Shown one piece after another: positions 23,888-32,063 of a stretch of DNA of 64,000 nt; position 1 is the stretch's first letter, and the number at the start of each line of letters is the position of its first letter. The translations under genes were made by a program, and so were the position numbers. The DNA is from Pyronema omphalodes (lineage: Eukaryota > Ascomycota > Pezizomycetes > Pezizales > Pyronemataceae): positions 645,509 to 709,508 of the forward strand of contig JAJJXM010000030.1 of assembly GCA_024516155.1 (NCBI GenBank), written 5' to 3'. The notes under the pieces are model-generated. The model made no database searches. It saw nothing but the letters and a program-made list of their open reading frames with translations, and was not told the DNA's origin.

Positions 23888-23962
23888 GGGTGGGTTTTAT
23901 TGCACCAAAGCCCTTTACAAAAAAAACTAAAATCTGTGACCTTGATGCAATAAAACCCACCC
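23888..23962. repeat. 75-bp foldback insertion in the RING duplicon
   Basis: Arms of 17 bp, GGGTGGGTTTTATTGCA at 23888-23904 and its exact complement at 23946-23962, with a 41-nt spacer. The related flanks of other units (20060-20100 and 22520-22560) run through this place without it, so it looks like an insertion, perhaps a tiny MITE. A clear target-site duplication is not visible. Confidence 0.6.
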
Positions 23963-24227
23963 TAAGTGATATACAGTACTAACTGGGCTTTTGCAATTGT
24001 GGAGAACTGCTAGGTTCTGTAGATATTCCCAGAACAATTAGATTCTATCACATCATGACCTAATGTTTTCTTTCTGCAAATCCATAATTGTCAAGCCACA
24101 GAAATTTATTAACAACTGAAATCACAATAATCATGCCCGCTAATGCTATATCTTATACAGCAAACCAGCATTACCATACACCACCAGTCTCAATACCGCA
24201 TTCACGGATACACGCATCCCCGTCACA

Positions 24228-24533
24228 CTACCTATTCCTCCGCGGCGGACCCGAACGTCTCAAACGTGGCTTTGGTCTTCCCGGCTCGACAACATAATCA
24301 ACATTTTCCCCACACTTCGGACAGTAAAAGCACAGGCCATTACTGGTACGCCAGGTAAATGGTGATGTATATAGAGGATTCACTATGGAGTCCTCTCTTG
24401 TCTGGCTGCAGTATCTCTTCCAGCATAGACTATGTTGATGTTTATGGCCGCAGGGATGGAGGGTGCAACCTTCGTCTGGGTGGATACCATGTCCTGGGGG
24501 TTCTGGACAGTCTTCAAAGAGGCAGTTGAACAT
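24228..24533 (-). CDS. RING-H2-like mini-protein, copy 4
   Basis: Single exon, 101 residues, starting MFNCLFEDC. Ligands C4, C9, C28, H30, H34, C37, C71, C74, the same wider H-x3-H spacing as copy 3. The C-terminus is longer and basic (KPRLRRSGPPRRNR), unlike copies 1-3. Its flanks are the most diverged of the first four units, so it is an older copy. The core promoter block is only partly kept. Confidence 0.72.
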   Translation of the reverse strand: MFNCLFEDCPEPPGHGIHPDEGCTLHPCGHKHQHSLCWKRYCSQTREDSIVNPLYTSPFTWRTSNGLCFYCPKCGENVDYVVEPGRPKPRLRRSGPPRRNR

Positions 24534-24955
24534 TGTGGTGGTGTTTAGTGGGGATATTGAGATGCTTGGTGATACGAGGTTGTGGTGGGGTGTGAAATGA
24601 GGTATGGGTTATAGGATGGGTACTTACGGGTCGGTGAAATTTATGAGGCATGTATGTAGGTCTAGAAAGATGAATTCAATGTTACTGTGATTGAAGGAAG
24701 TTTAATCTCTGCAATCGATGCTATTTTATCTGACCACTTATCACCTAGAGGCGAAATATAAGTTTTGAAAGGCTACAAATTGCAGTGTTTGATTGAACCC
24801 ATTTGGGTTTCCCAGGAAACAAGAACTTTTCTAACACGACACCAGTTTGTTCAAATTAGAACCTTATTACCAATCCTGTGATATTACCACCATAAACAAC
24901 TTGCAAAACATTGAGGTCGGTAGTAGCAGATAAAAAAGTGATGAAATAACCCCCT

Positions 24956-25438
24956 TCACAAATCCTCCTCCTCACTACCACATCTTGCTGTTGTGCTCCT
25001 CATATCTTCACCCATATCCGTTCCCTCGGAGCTATCAGCATAATCACCCGTTTCGCTCACATCTCCTTCCGTCTCACTCATCTCTCTATCTGTCTCCGTT
25101 TCCGTTTCCGTTTCCGTTTCGGTGTCAGTCCCCTCCCTAGTCATCAAGCTAGTCCCCATCCTCTTCAACCGTCTCGGAGTCCAAACATCCCGAAATTTCC
25201 TCTCCTTATAATGACCCTGAGGTTCGAGGACCCAATCAACAGTTTTCCGACACTTGGGACAATGACATTGACTCCCTGGGTATTTCTTTACCCATTTCAT
25301 TTTCCTTGCTACTACCCAGGTGTATTTTTTCCAGCATTCGTAGTGTTGTTCAGAGTGGAGACAGGGGTAAAGTCTACAGGCGGACATTTCCAGTTCAGCG
25401 TGTTTGATCGGGAGTTGGCAAAAGAGGCAAGTTGTCAT
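24956..25438 (-). CDS. RING-H2-like protein with acidic repeat tail, copy 5
   Basis: Single exon, 160 residues from the ATG at 25438, which aligns with the short sister proteins; the frame is open to 25732 but that part is Thr/Arg-rich and not shared. Ligands are C4-x2-C7, C26-L-H28, H32, C35-W, then C60-P-K-C63, so the first pair has the canonical RING C-x2-C. The second pair is followed by TVDWVLE, equivalent to NVDHVIE in copies 1 and 2. After about residue 100 the protein becomes acidic with a (TE)n run and ends EEEDL, probably disordered. It is a distant member, suggesting the family is old as well as expanding. Confidence 0.65.
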   Translation of the reverse strand: MTTCLFCQLPIKHAELEMSACRLYPCLHSEQHYECWKKYTWVVARKMKWVKKYPGSQCHCPKCRKTVDWVLEPQGHYKERKFRDVWTPRRLKRMGTSLMTREGTDTETETETETETDREMSETEGDVSETGDYADSSEGTDMGEDMRSTTARCGSEEEDL

Positions 25439-26076
25439 CGTTGCGGTTGTGAGGAAGTTTGTGGTTCGTGATGTGTGATTCGTGACGGATGGTGTGTGGC
25501 GTGTAGCGAGTGGCCGTTTCTTGTTGATAATTTTATATCGTTGTAGTATCCGGCGATATGGTAAAAGCGCGGTTGTATAACGCCTGTATGTGGGTGGGTG
25601 GGGAGTAGCAGAGGTCTTATAAACAGAATCCGGATTGCTTGTGGTTGGCGAGTCAACACGTGTAGACCCGTGTAGATGCGTGTGTCCTATGGAACGATTA
25701 GAACACATGATACGGGATATTTTATGGTCCAATGAAACCCTTTAAAGATTGTAAGTATTCAATTCACGCGGAGGAATATAGAATATTCTTGCGGAGGATA
25801 TGGAATGTTCAATATTGAATTGAGAAGATTTGCCACGCAACTAAGACATTCTAATGAGCCTGAATCTTACCGAATAGAAATTGATTTGCTTTAGCCGCTC
25901 GCTTAAAATAGATATATGCAGATAAAAGGGTTTCGTGGACTTGGGGTGTCGAGAGATGCAGCGTTGGACCCATGCACGAGATAGCACTCGGGGGTTTGGT
26001 TGCTCGGCCCTTCGTGTCGTGTGCAAGTAGGATTCATAATTATATAAAAGTTAACCGTCCTGCAACACTTATGAAT
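25439..26076. other. Upstream region of copy 5 and spacer before the tRNA
   Basis: No gene recognised. The run 25450-25700 is likely promoter and leader of copy 5 and contains GTGTGTGG-type short repeats. Confidence 0.45.
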
Positions 26077-26147
26077 GGCCGCATGGCCCAATGGCAAGGC
26101 GCTTGACTACGAATCAAGAGATTGCAGGTTCGATCCCTGCTGTGGTC
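26077..26147 (+). tRNA. tRNA-Arg, anticodon ACG
   Basis: 71 bp, no intron. Seven-pair acceptor stem GGCCGCA with TGTGGTC (two G-U pairs); A box TGGCCCAATGG; anticodon stem CTTGA/TCAAG closing the loop CTACGAA, which gives anticodon ACG (read as ICG after editing, codons CGU/CGC/CGA); T arm GCAGG-TTCGATC-CCTGC with B box GGTTCGATCC. A short T-run follows at about 26155, as expected for Pol III termination. Confidence 0.95.
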
Positions 26148-27112
26148 AACATTCATTTTTCCATCCTTTTTGCACCGAGGGATCCTATAACCTCTTTCGC
26201 AATATTCTTTTTTTGTTAAACTATGTAGATTTCATTCATTTTCCTATTCAAACGTAATGATCATACGATCTTTCCGCGCGTCTTAGCGGGCGAGCCGTGG
26301 TGATTCAAATAAGGAATAGCCGGTGGAAACGCCCAACCTCAAACTGCAATGAATCACATGGAAAGTCGCTACAGAAAGATTACATAGACTTTGTGTAGGG
26401 AAGTAGATATATAGATGTAGATATGATAAGAGTAATGGAATTCAACTCGTTCTCTGCAGAATTTACATCCGCTTTCCGTTGGTGCATGTAGCAGAGAATT
26501 ATAGGTGAATTCAGACTGGCAGAGACGGAACTTTCCAGGGGAAATCAACAAAATCCAAAACAATAAACGAGAAGTACTTCCAGAGAAGTTTCTACGCAAT
26601 ACGTTTCTATGAGATTGGCTGCGGACACATAGATGTTGCCATAGGTCGGAGATGAAGATTGAGGTGGAGGAATGTGGAAATAGCAGTGAGCGTGGGGTGT
26701 GTTTTCTGATTGTTTCCTCAAGAAATCCTCCAATAAAAGCTGCTAAAAATACCAAAAACATTTTACATCTGCTCAATGATGATAATCATCTGTTCCACAT
26801 GAGAAACCTACGGTGCACTGGGAGGTTTTTGATAAGCCCTAGATTGACTCTACGTCATGGCCACCACTAAAACCCATGAACCGATTATTGCCCACAATAG
26901 ACGCTATCCTACTAGTTGGAACTCGCCCTATGCATTTGCAGTCACGGCTTCAATTAGACACGCCCCCCCCCCCCCCCCCCCCGAGTTACCACAGCACGCA
27001 TATCTAAGTTTCGTTTTTTCATTCATCAGTCATCAAACCATTCCACAGCCACAACATACAAAGAATTACCTTCGCCTCTTTATCTACTACCATCTTTTAT
27101 ACCTCCGCATTC
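26148..27112. other. Intergenic; poly(C) tract
   Basis: No gene recognised. A C tract of about 20 lies at 26962-26981, upstream of copy 6. Open frames at 26369-26776 and 26857-27156 lack motifs. Confidence 0.5.
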
Positions 27113-27598
27113 ATGGTCGACTGCCTCTTATGCCTCCTCCCTATTTCCCCCTCTGAACCGCGGCCGATCTTAGAACCATGTCATCATCGACAACAGCACC
27201 ACGAATGCTGGCTTCAATACAGTTCAGGAGTGGCACATGGGGGAGAATGGCAAGATTATGACAATATCCCTATGAAGGAGTGGGGAAATATTTGGTGTTC
27301 GTGTCCAAAATGTGCGGGAAAGGTAGAATGGGTTACGGTTGCGACAAAACAGGATTACTTTGCACGGGAAAGGCAGTCCTTGCAACGAACTAAGAGCAGA
27401 CAAGGAAATCTAAAATATCTGGAATCAACCTTATCTCTAGATGCCGCTGTTGAGAAAACTTTCGAATCTCCAGAAGGAGCTGAGACTATATCTTGGCCTG
27501 CTCCGGATAGGCCAAGAGGTTACCGGAGTCGGTTGAGGGGTATGATACGGGCCTTGCGAAACCGGTGTAACAGTTGTTTCGAGCGGGGGCGGGATTAG
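27113..27598 (+). CDS. RING-H2-like protein, copy 6 (long, divergent)
   Basis: Single exon, 161 residues, starting MVDCLLC. Ligands C4-x2-C7, C23-H-H25, H29, C32-W, then C64-P-K-C67 followed by KVEWV. The central segment HHRQQHHECW corresponds to HKQQHNACW in copy 3. The linker between the two halves is longer and Gly/Trp-rich. Beyond residue 75 is a charged region ending in a basic Arg-rich tail with two more cysteines. Orientation is opposite to copies 1-5. The flanks do not match the tight duplicon, so together with copy 5 it forms an older subgroup. Confidence 0.65.
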   Translation: MVDCLLCLLPISPSEPRPILEPCHHRQQHHECWLQYSSGVAHGGEWQDYDNIPMKEWGNIWCSCPKCAGKVEWVTVATKQDYFARERQSLQRTKSRQGNLKYLESTLSLDAAVEKTFESPEGAETISWPAPDRPRGYRSRLRGMIRALRNRCNSCFERGRD

Positions 27599-28252
27599 AA
27601 TGTGGAAGCGAATGGTGGGAAGGATAACGGGGATAATTATTGAGATGCATGATGCAGCATGAACTGAAATTGGAAATCCACTAGAATGTTCTCGGAGTTT
27701 CTTTTTGGCATAGGCCCAATTGGAGTTTTGTTGCGGGCAATCTATTTCGAAATAAATAGAAACTTTTTACCTAAGCCATCGCACTTACACCAACGCACTT
27801 TCAATCCCCAGCTTTACAATTCAACCACTCAACTTTCGCCCTTTCTATCGCGGTTCACAAAATTCTATCTTTTTGCACACTCGTCACTCGAATCAGGATT
27901 AATTCGGTTAGAGATCAACTCGCTTACAAGGATCAAGGTTCGGCCACCCATGACGTTTTGTCCACCCCAGATGGTACCGACATCTCTAGCACGTTCCAGG
28001 GCGCACCGCATCCACAAAACCTTCGCATCTCAAAAATCGCGGGGTCGACACACAACACTTCCACCTTTCGCAATACAACATCTCGATAGCATACTGAGCC
28101 ACAGTCAAGAAGAACCCTCCATAAGCCAATACCTGGATACAGTACTGAGTCACAGCCAAGGACCCTCCGCAATCCAACATCTCGATACCACACTTAGCCG
28201 CAGTCAAGAACCCCCCAACCAACTCCAGGAAATCAACAAAGACTCTATACCA
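27599..28252 (+). other. Leader region of OPI10 with in-frame repeats
   Basis: The frame of the next gene is open back to 27686 without a stop. Between about 28070 and 28225 it contains three imperfect repeats, read as IQHLDSILSHSQ, ISQYLDTVLSHSQ and IQHLDTTLSRSQ. An ATG at 27951 would add 100 residues to the Hikeshi protein. I call it leader because Hikeshi proteins normally begin MFGC. Confidence 0.5.
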
Positions 28253-28931
28253 ATGTTCGGATGTATAGCAGCCGGTCGCTGGGGTACGTGCCTTATCCCA
28301 TTCCTATATTTCCTTGCCTTCTCTTACTGACCAACACCCTCTAGTGCAAACCGACATGCAGACCATTAACGAAACGAATTTCACCTTCACACTGCCAAAC
28401 GGGCGTTCAGTAAACCACATTACAATCTTTATTCTCCCCGGCGTATCGATACCCGAGACACACGTAGCCACCGTCCATGTCCGCTTTCCCAATTCTCCGG
28501 ATTTCAAAATCCTGGGCGGAATCTCGAATACAAAACCCTCGGCAATCTTTAGACTGCGAGGTATGCTGGATCCGAACTCTCAGTTAATGCTGGGAGCTGA
28601 GGATTGGAATGTTGTTATCGGTATTTCTATTCAAGAAATAGCGGTTGCGCAGGCTGCGTTGGCGCAACTTCCTGCTGCTGGTACAGGCGAAGCGACAGGT
28701 GCTTCCAGCGGGGCACTCGTCCCGGCTAGTGCGGTACAGAAGGTGGCGGCGATGGGAACGCTACAGCTGGCGAGGAAGATCATCTCGAATGCGTTTAATT
28801 ATTTGGGGAGCTTTTCAAAAAATGTTGGAGGAGAGGAAGTTGTGCCATTGGCGGCGTTTCAGGAGTGGTGGAAGAAGTTCGAGAAGAAGGTGGAATATGA
28901 TCCGAGTTTTTTGGAGAGGCCGGAAGAATAA
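28253..28931 (+). CDS. OPI10: Hikeshi/OPI10 family protein (Hsp70 nuclear import)
   Basis: Two exons, 28253-28283 and 28345-28931 (61-nt intron, donor GTACGT, CTGAC branch, CTAG acceptor), 205 residues; human Hikeshi has 197. The join creates MFGCIAAGRWVQTDMQTI, matching the family start MFGC-x-x-AGR-x-VQT. It continues with FTFTLPNGRSVNHITIFILPG, then NTKPSAIFRLRG, the most conserved block, and after a Gly/Ala/Ser-rich linker the helical C-terminal domain with AFQEWWKKFEKK. Hikeshi carries Hsp70 into the nucleus under heat stress by binding FG nucleoporins; yeast Opi10 is linked to inositol regulation. The gene sits inside the RING-like cluster but is a conserved single-copy gene, so the cluster probably grew around it. 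Confidence 0.92.
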
Positions 28932-29974
28932 TAATAATATACTGCCAGTTGAAAAAGTTTTGTGTGACCGTGTAAGGGTGAATTAATCACTCGTAGCAAC
29001 CAAATGGGTGTGGTATCATATAACCCAAGTCCGAATTGACACGTACTGCAGAAGGTTTAACGGAAGTTACATTGTAAAACAATACGTCTTGTAACTCAAG
29101 ACGTCGACTCAAAATCTATGGAAATTCCAAAAAATTTCGATTCACTGCAAAATATATACGAGTTCTAAGAAGGAGAGTTCACAACCTTAAACCCCGATTC
29201 CATATCTGTAATCTAGTTTCTTTTAAACTGTACTCTGGAATCAAATACCAAGCCCCATAATACTGAGACAAAAAGATATGCCCCCTAGACCCCAAGTCGC
29301 CAACCAATATACCCTGGTATACTATATCCAACAGTGAGTCAGTGACACGTTGATCAAGTGGTATCATGCACAACATCCGTAAATATATAGCATATGCACA
29401 GCGTTTGTCGAGATTTTCTCCGTGATAGGCAAAGCCCTGTCAGTACTACATGTCACTAAACTGAATTAAAAAAAACCCCCCCAAAATGGATTTTTGAAAA
29501 TCCCCAGTGTTTGATTCTATGCTGAGGTTCTATTCTAATGATTTTAAGAAAGCGTTGAACTGGGTGATAGAGAAGACGGGTTGCAAGTATTGTTATAAAC
29601 TGGCATGCATGTTTCACTGTTCAGTAAAAAGTCTTGTTTCCTTGTGGCTCATGGGTCAAGACAGATCAGATTACACAATACAATTTCTAGCTTTTGAAGC
29701 TTGTGTCATTCCATGAGGTGATAAGTTAGGTAGTCAAATAAAATAGTATTAATCATAGCGGTTATATCTTATTTCATTCAAATTTCATTGTGACATTGAA
29801 TGATTTGTATTCGTCCCATCAGCCCTACGTATGTACCCAATAAATACCACCGACTTTTCAGTACTCACCCCATCACTCACATCTTATCTTCAGTCTCATC
29901 CCCAATCTCAACTGCAATCTCATCACAGCTCGTTACTATCAAACATCTGAATACACTCGTTGAATATCACCATA
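28932..29974. other. Inverted flank of the RING duplicon
   Basis: 28932-29500 shows nothing recognisable. From about 29510 the sequence is an inverted relative of the upstream flanks of copies 1-3 (compare 20870-21060, 22260-22420 and 23600-23800), leading into the conserved promoter block at 29838-29855. The open frame at 29507-29716 lies in this flank and I do not call it a gene. Confidence 0.6.
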
Positions 29975-30262
29975 ATGGTTGACTGTCAAATCTCCGATTG
30001 TCCAGCACCCCCCGGCTACGGAATCCTCACAGGCCAAGGTTGCACCCTACGCCCTTGTGGTCATAAACAACACCTAGTCTGCTGGAAGCGATACTGTGGC
30101 CAGGTATTGGAGAATAGCTCAATTGATCCTACTCGTCAACATCCTTCTACCTGGCGTACCAGTAGCGCATTACGTTTCAACTGCCCGAATTGTGGGACTA
30201 ATGTCGATCATGTTATTGAGGAAGCTAGAGCGAATTTAAGGCATCCTGTTCCGACTCTTTAG
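29975..30262 (+). CDS. RING-H2-like mini-protein, copy 7 (protein identical to copy 2)
   Basis: Single exon, 95 residues, identical in protein sequence to copy 2 (21786-22073) but on the opposite strand. It has its own promoter block upstream and the shared 3' element at 30361-30405. Silent differences exist in the DNA (for example CTAGTCTGC against the CTTGTATGC read in copy 2), so it is not an assembly echo of the same locus. Intact reading frames in both copies argue that the protein is under selection. Confidence 0.78.
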   Translation: MVDCQISDCPAPPGYGILTGQGCTLRPCGHKQHLVCWKRYCGQVLENSSIDPTRQHPSTWRTSSALRFNCPNCGTNVDHVIEEARANLRHPVPTL

Positions 30263-32063
30263 ATAGATAGGGATATGGATTATGATGGGGGTGTGTGGAT
30301 ACGGTATTGGAATTGGAAGTGATTTGTCGTATCAACTGATCTCAGGCATTGTATGTTGCGTTAGAGTGGATTAGTTTTGTGATTTCAGTCGTTAAATAAA
30401 TTTTGGGTTTTTCGTCATCATTGATTTGAAAGATCGAGTGACTAGATGGTGATTTCGTAAAAACTACCTGGTTTGAGTACATTTTAAACGCTCTACGTTG
30501 ATGGTAGGTTGCAGATTTGGGTATTGGCTTCTTATTCAAGGAGAACTAAACTTTCATAGGTCGAGGCACCTGTCATTCGACTCCATTTGATTGGGTTATG
30601 GAGGAGTGATAACCGGTGTATGAAAAGAGACACAATGGAAAGCCAAACCTAGCACCTTGAACAGTGATGAACAAGCTCTGGGTGCGTACCAAGACAGGCT
30701 ATAGTGACTGTTGCCACGAAGTGCCCCTCGCCGAAAAGCAAAAAGTCGAGCAACGCTATAATTAAGCTTTTTTATTTTATTTATTTCCTCATACTCGCTT
30801 GCAAGCGCAAGGCTATGGCGGAGACTACCTGTTTACTGTACATATTCAGGCGTTAGGTTGGTGCACCGTCGGCCTGTCAGGAAACGCCATATAATTAAGC
30901 GTATTAACGGACACCACAGTACTGTTTGCCCGCCCCATATATACCCTCCCCTGCTACAGAGCGATGAGATATCCACCAATATGCATATATATTCAATATA
31001 CCCAGTGTCTATAGGTCGATATTACGTTGTGGTGGGGCATAGCGGGGTGAATTGCGTTGGGATTTCTGTTTTCAATAAGGTTATTTCAACACAATTCTTT
31101 TTTATCTCAACAACAACACATGAATTACAGGCAGATTATGTGAAACATGGAGGAAGAAATATAATACTTCGTATTGGGAGGTCAAAATTAGATCACCAGA
31201 ATGTTGAGGTGGTGTGTTGAACCGTTGCGCGGGAGTATTCTGCTTTTTCAACGCTTGCGATTGGCTGAAGACAAAAAGTGCGGTTATCAACCGGACTTCC
31301 AGCGGCCTAAGAATCATCATTGGACCTCGAATATTCACACAAAATCAATATGATGAAAGGAACATAACCGAACAGCTAGATGGATGAAAAAAAGGCAACT
31401 CCAACGGTGCAATAATTATTCCAATCCACCGATCGGTTGTTGAGTTAAAGCAAAGTTGTTGTACCAGTCACATTCTACGCGCGAAACAAAAGTAGAAGCA
31501 AGTGCCTCCAGCGGACGAGCACGCGAGTGATCGGGAGTGGTGCACCGGATTAGCACCACCTTGGCACAAGTAACATCTGCAACCCAATAACGACAATGAA
31601 GTGTGAAAATTATTTGGAATATAACAGACGTTGATGTATGGGCATTATTTCCTGAAAGACAAAATTGATGTTTTTGATTATCGGGTTCAAAATGTTGCGT
31701 GCATCGTACTCGTACGGCACATATTACATACCATGATTGTGTAGCGCCCAATTGGGTGCCTTCCACCCATTCTGCATGTACATTGGGCAGTACTGGACAA
31801 TGCATACATCACAGCGCCGCAACGCTGCCATTGAAGCTGATTCGCCCATCAGAAACCAGAGAAGCGGCTGACTAGTAACACGCATCATCAGCAGATTGGT
31901 GCGGGGTCAAGCATATCGCGGAACATATGGTGTCGCTGAACCTTACATCGACTTGAGGAAATATCAGAACTCGCTACACATATCGCCATCGCCGGGCCTT
32001 ATTCACTGTTCACCGTCGTCGTTAGGTCATCGTCTGGAGTCGCCATCCTCCTCCAAATTACTC
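30263..32063. other. Intergenic between copy 7 and the first NLR gene
   Basis: Holds the copy 7 3' element (30361-30405), a 122-bp insertion with target-site duplications (30768-30889) and, from about 31479, the left part of the NLR duplicon. No gene recognised. A minus-strand open frame at 31416-31805 lies in the duplicon; it is not kept as an equivalent open frame in the other copy, so I leave it out. Confidence 0.5.
30768..30889 (-). mobile_element. 122-bp SINE-like insertion with target-site duplications
   Basis: TATAATTAAGC at 30757-30767 is repeated exactly at 30890-30900. On the minus strand the insert ends CTTGCAAGCGAGTATGAGG followed by an AAATAAAT-type A-rich tail, so it was probably inserted by LINE machinery. 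The same 3' end, less exact, lies at about 35803-35880 (minus) and 59745-59815 (plus) in the two NLR duplicons. No tRNA-like head is visible, so it is either 5'-truncated or from a second family. Confidence 0.75.

Noticed and set aside
31416..31805. Minus-strand frame faintly similar in layout to the frame at 35885-36220
   Set aside because: The resemblance is weak by eye and neither frame is preserved in both NLR arms.
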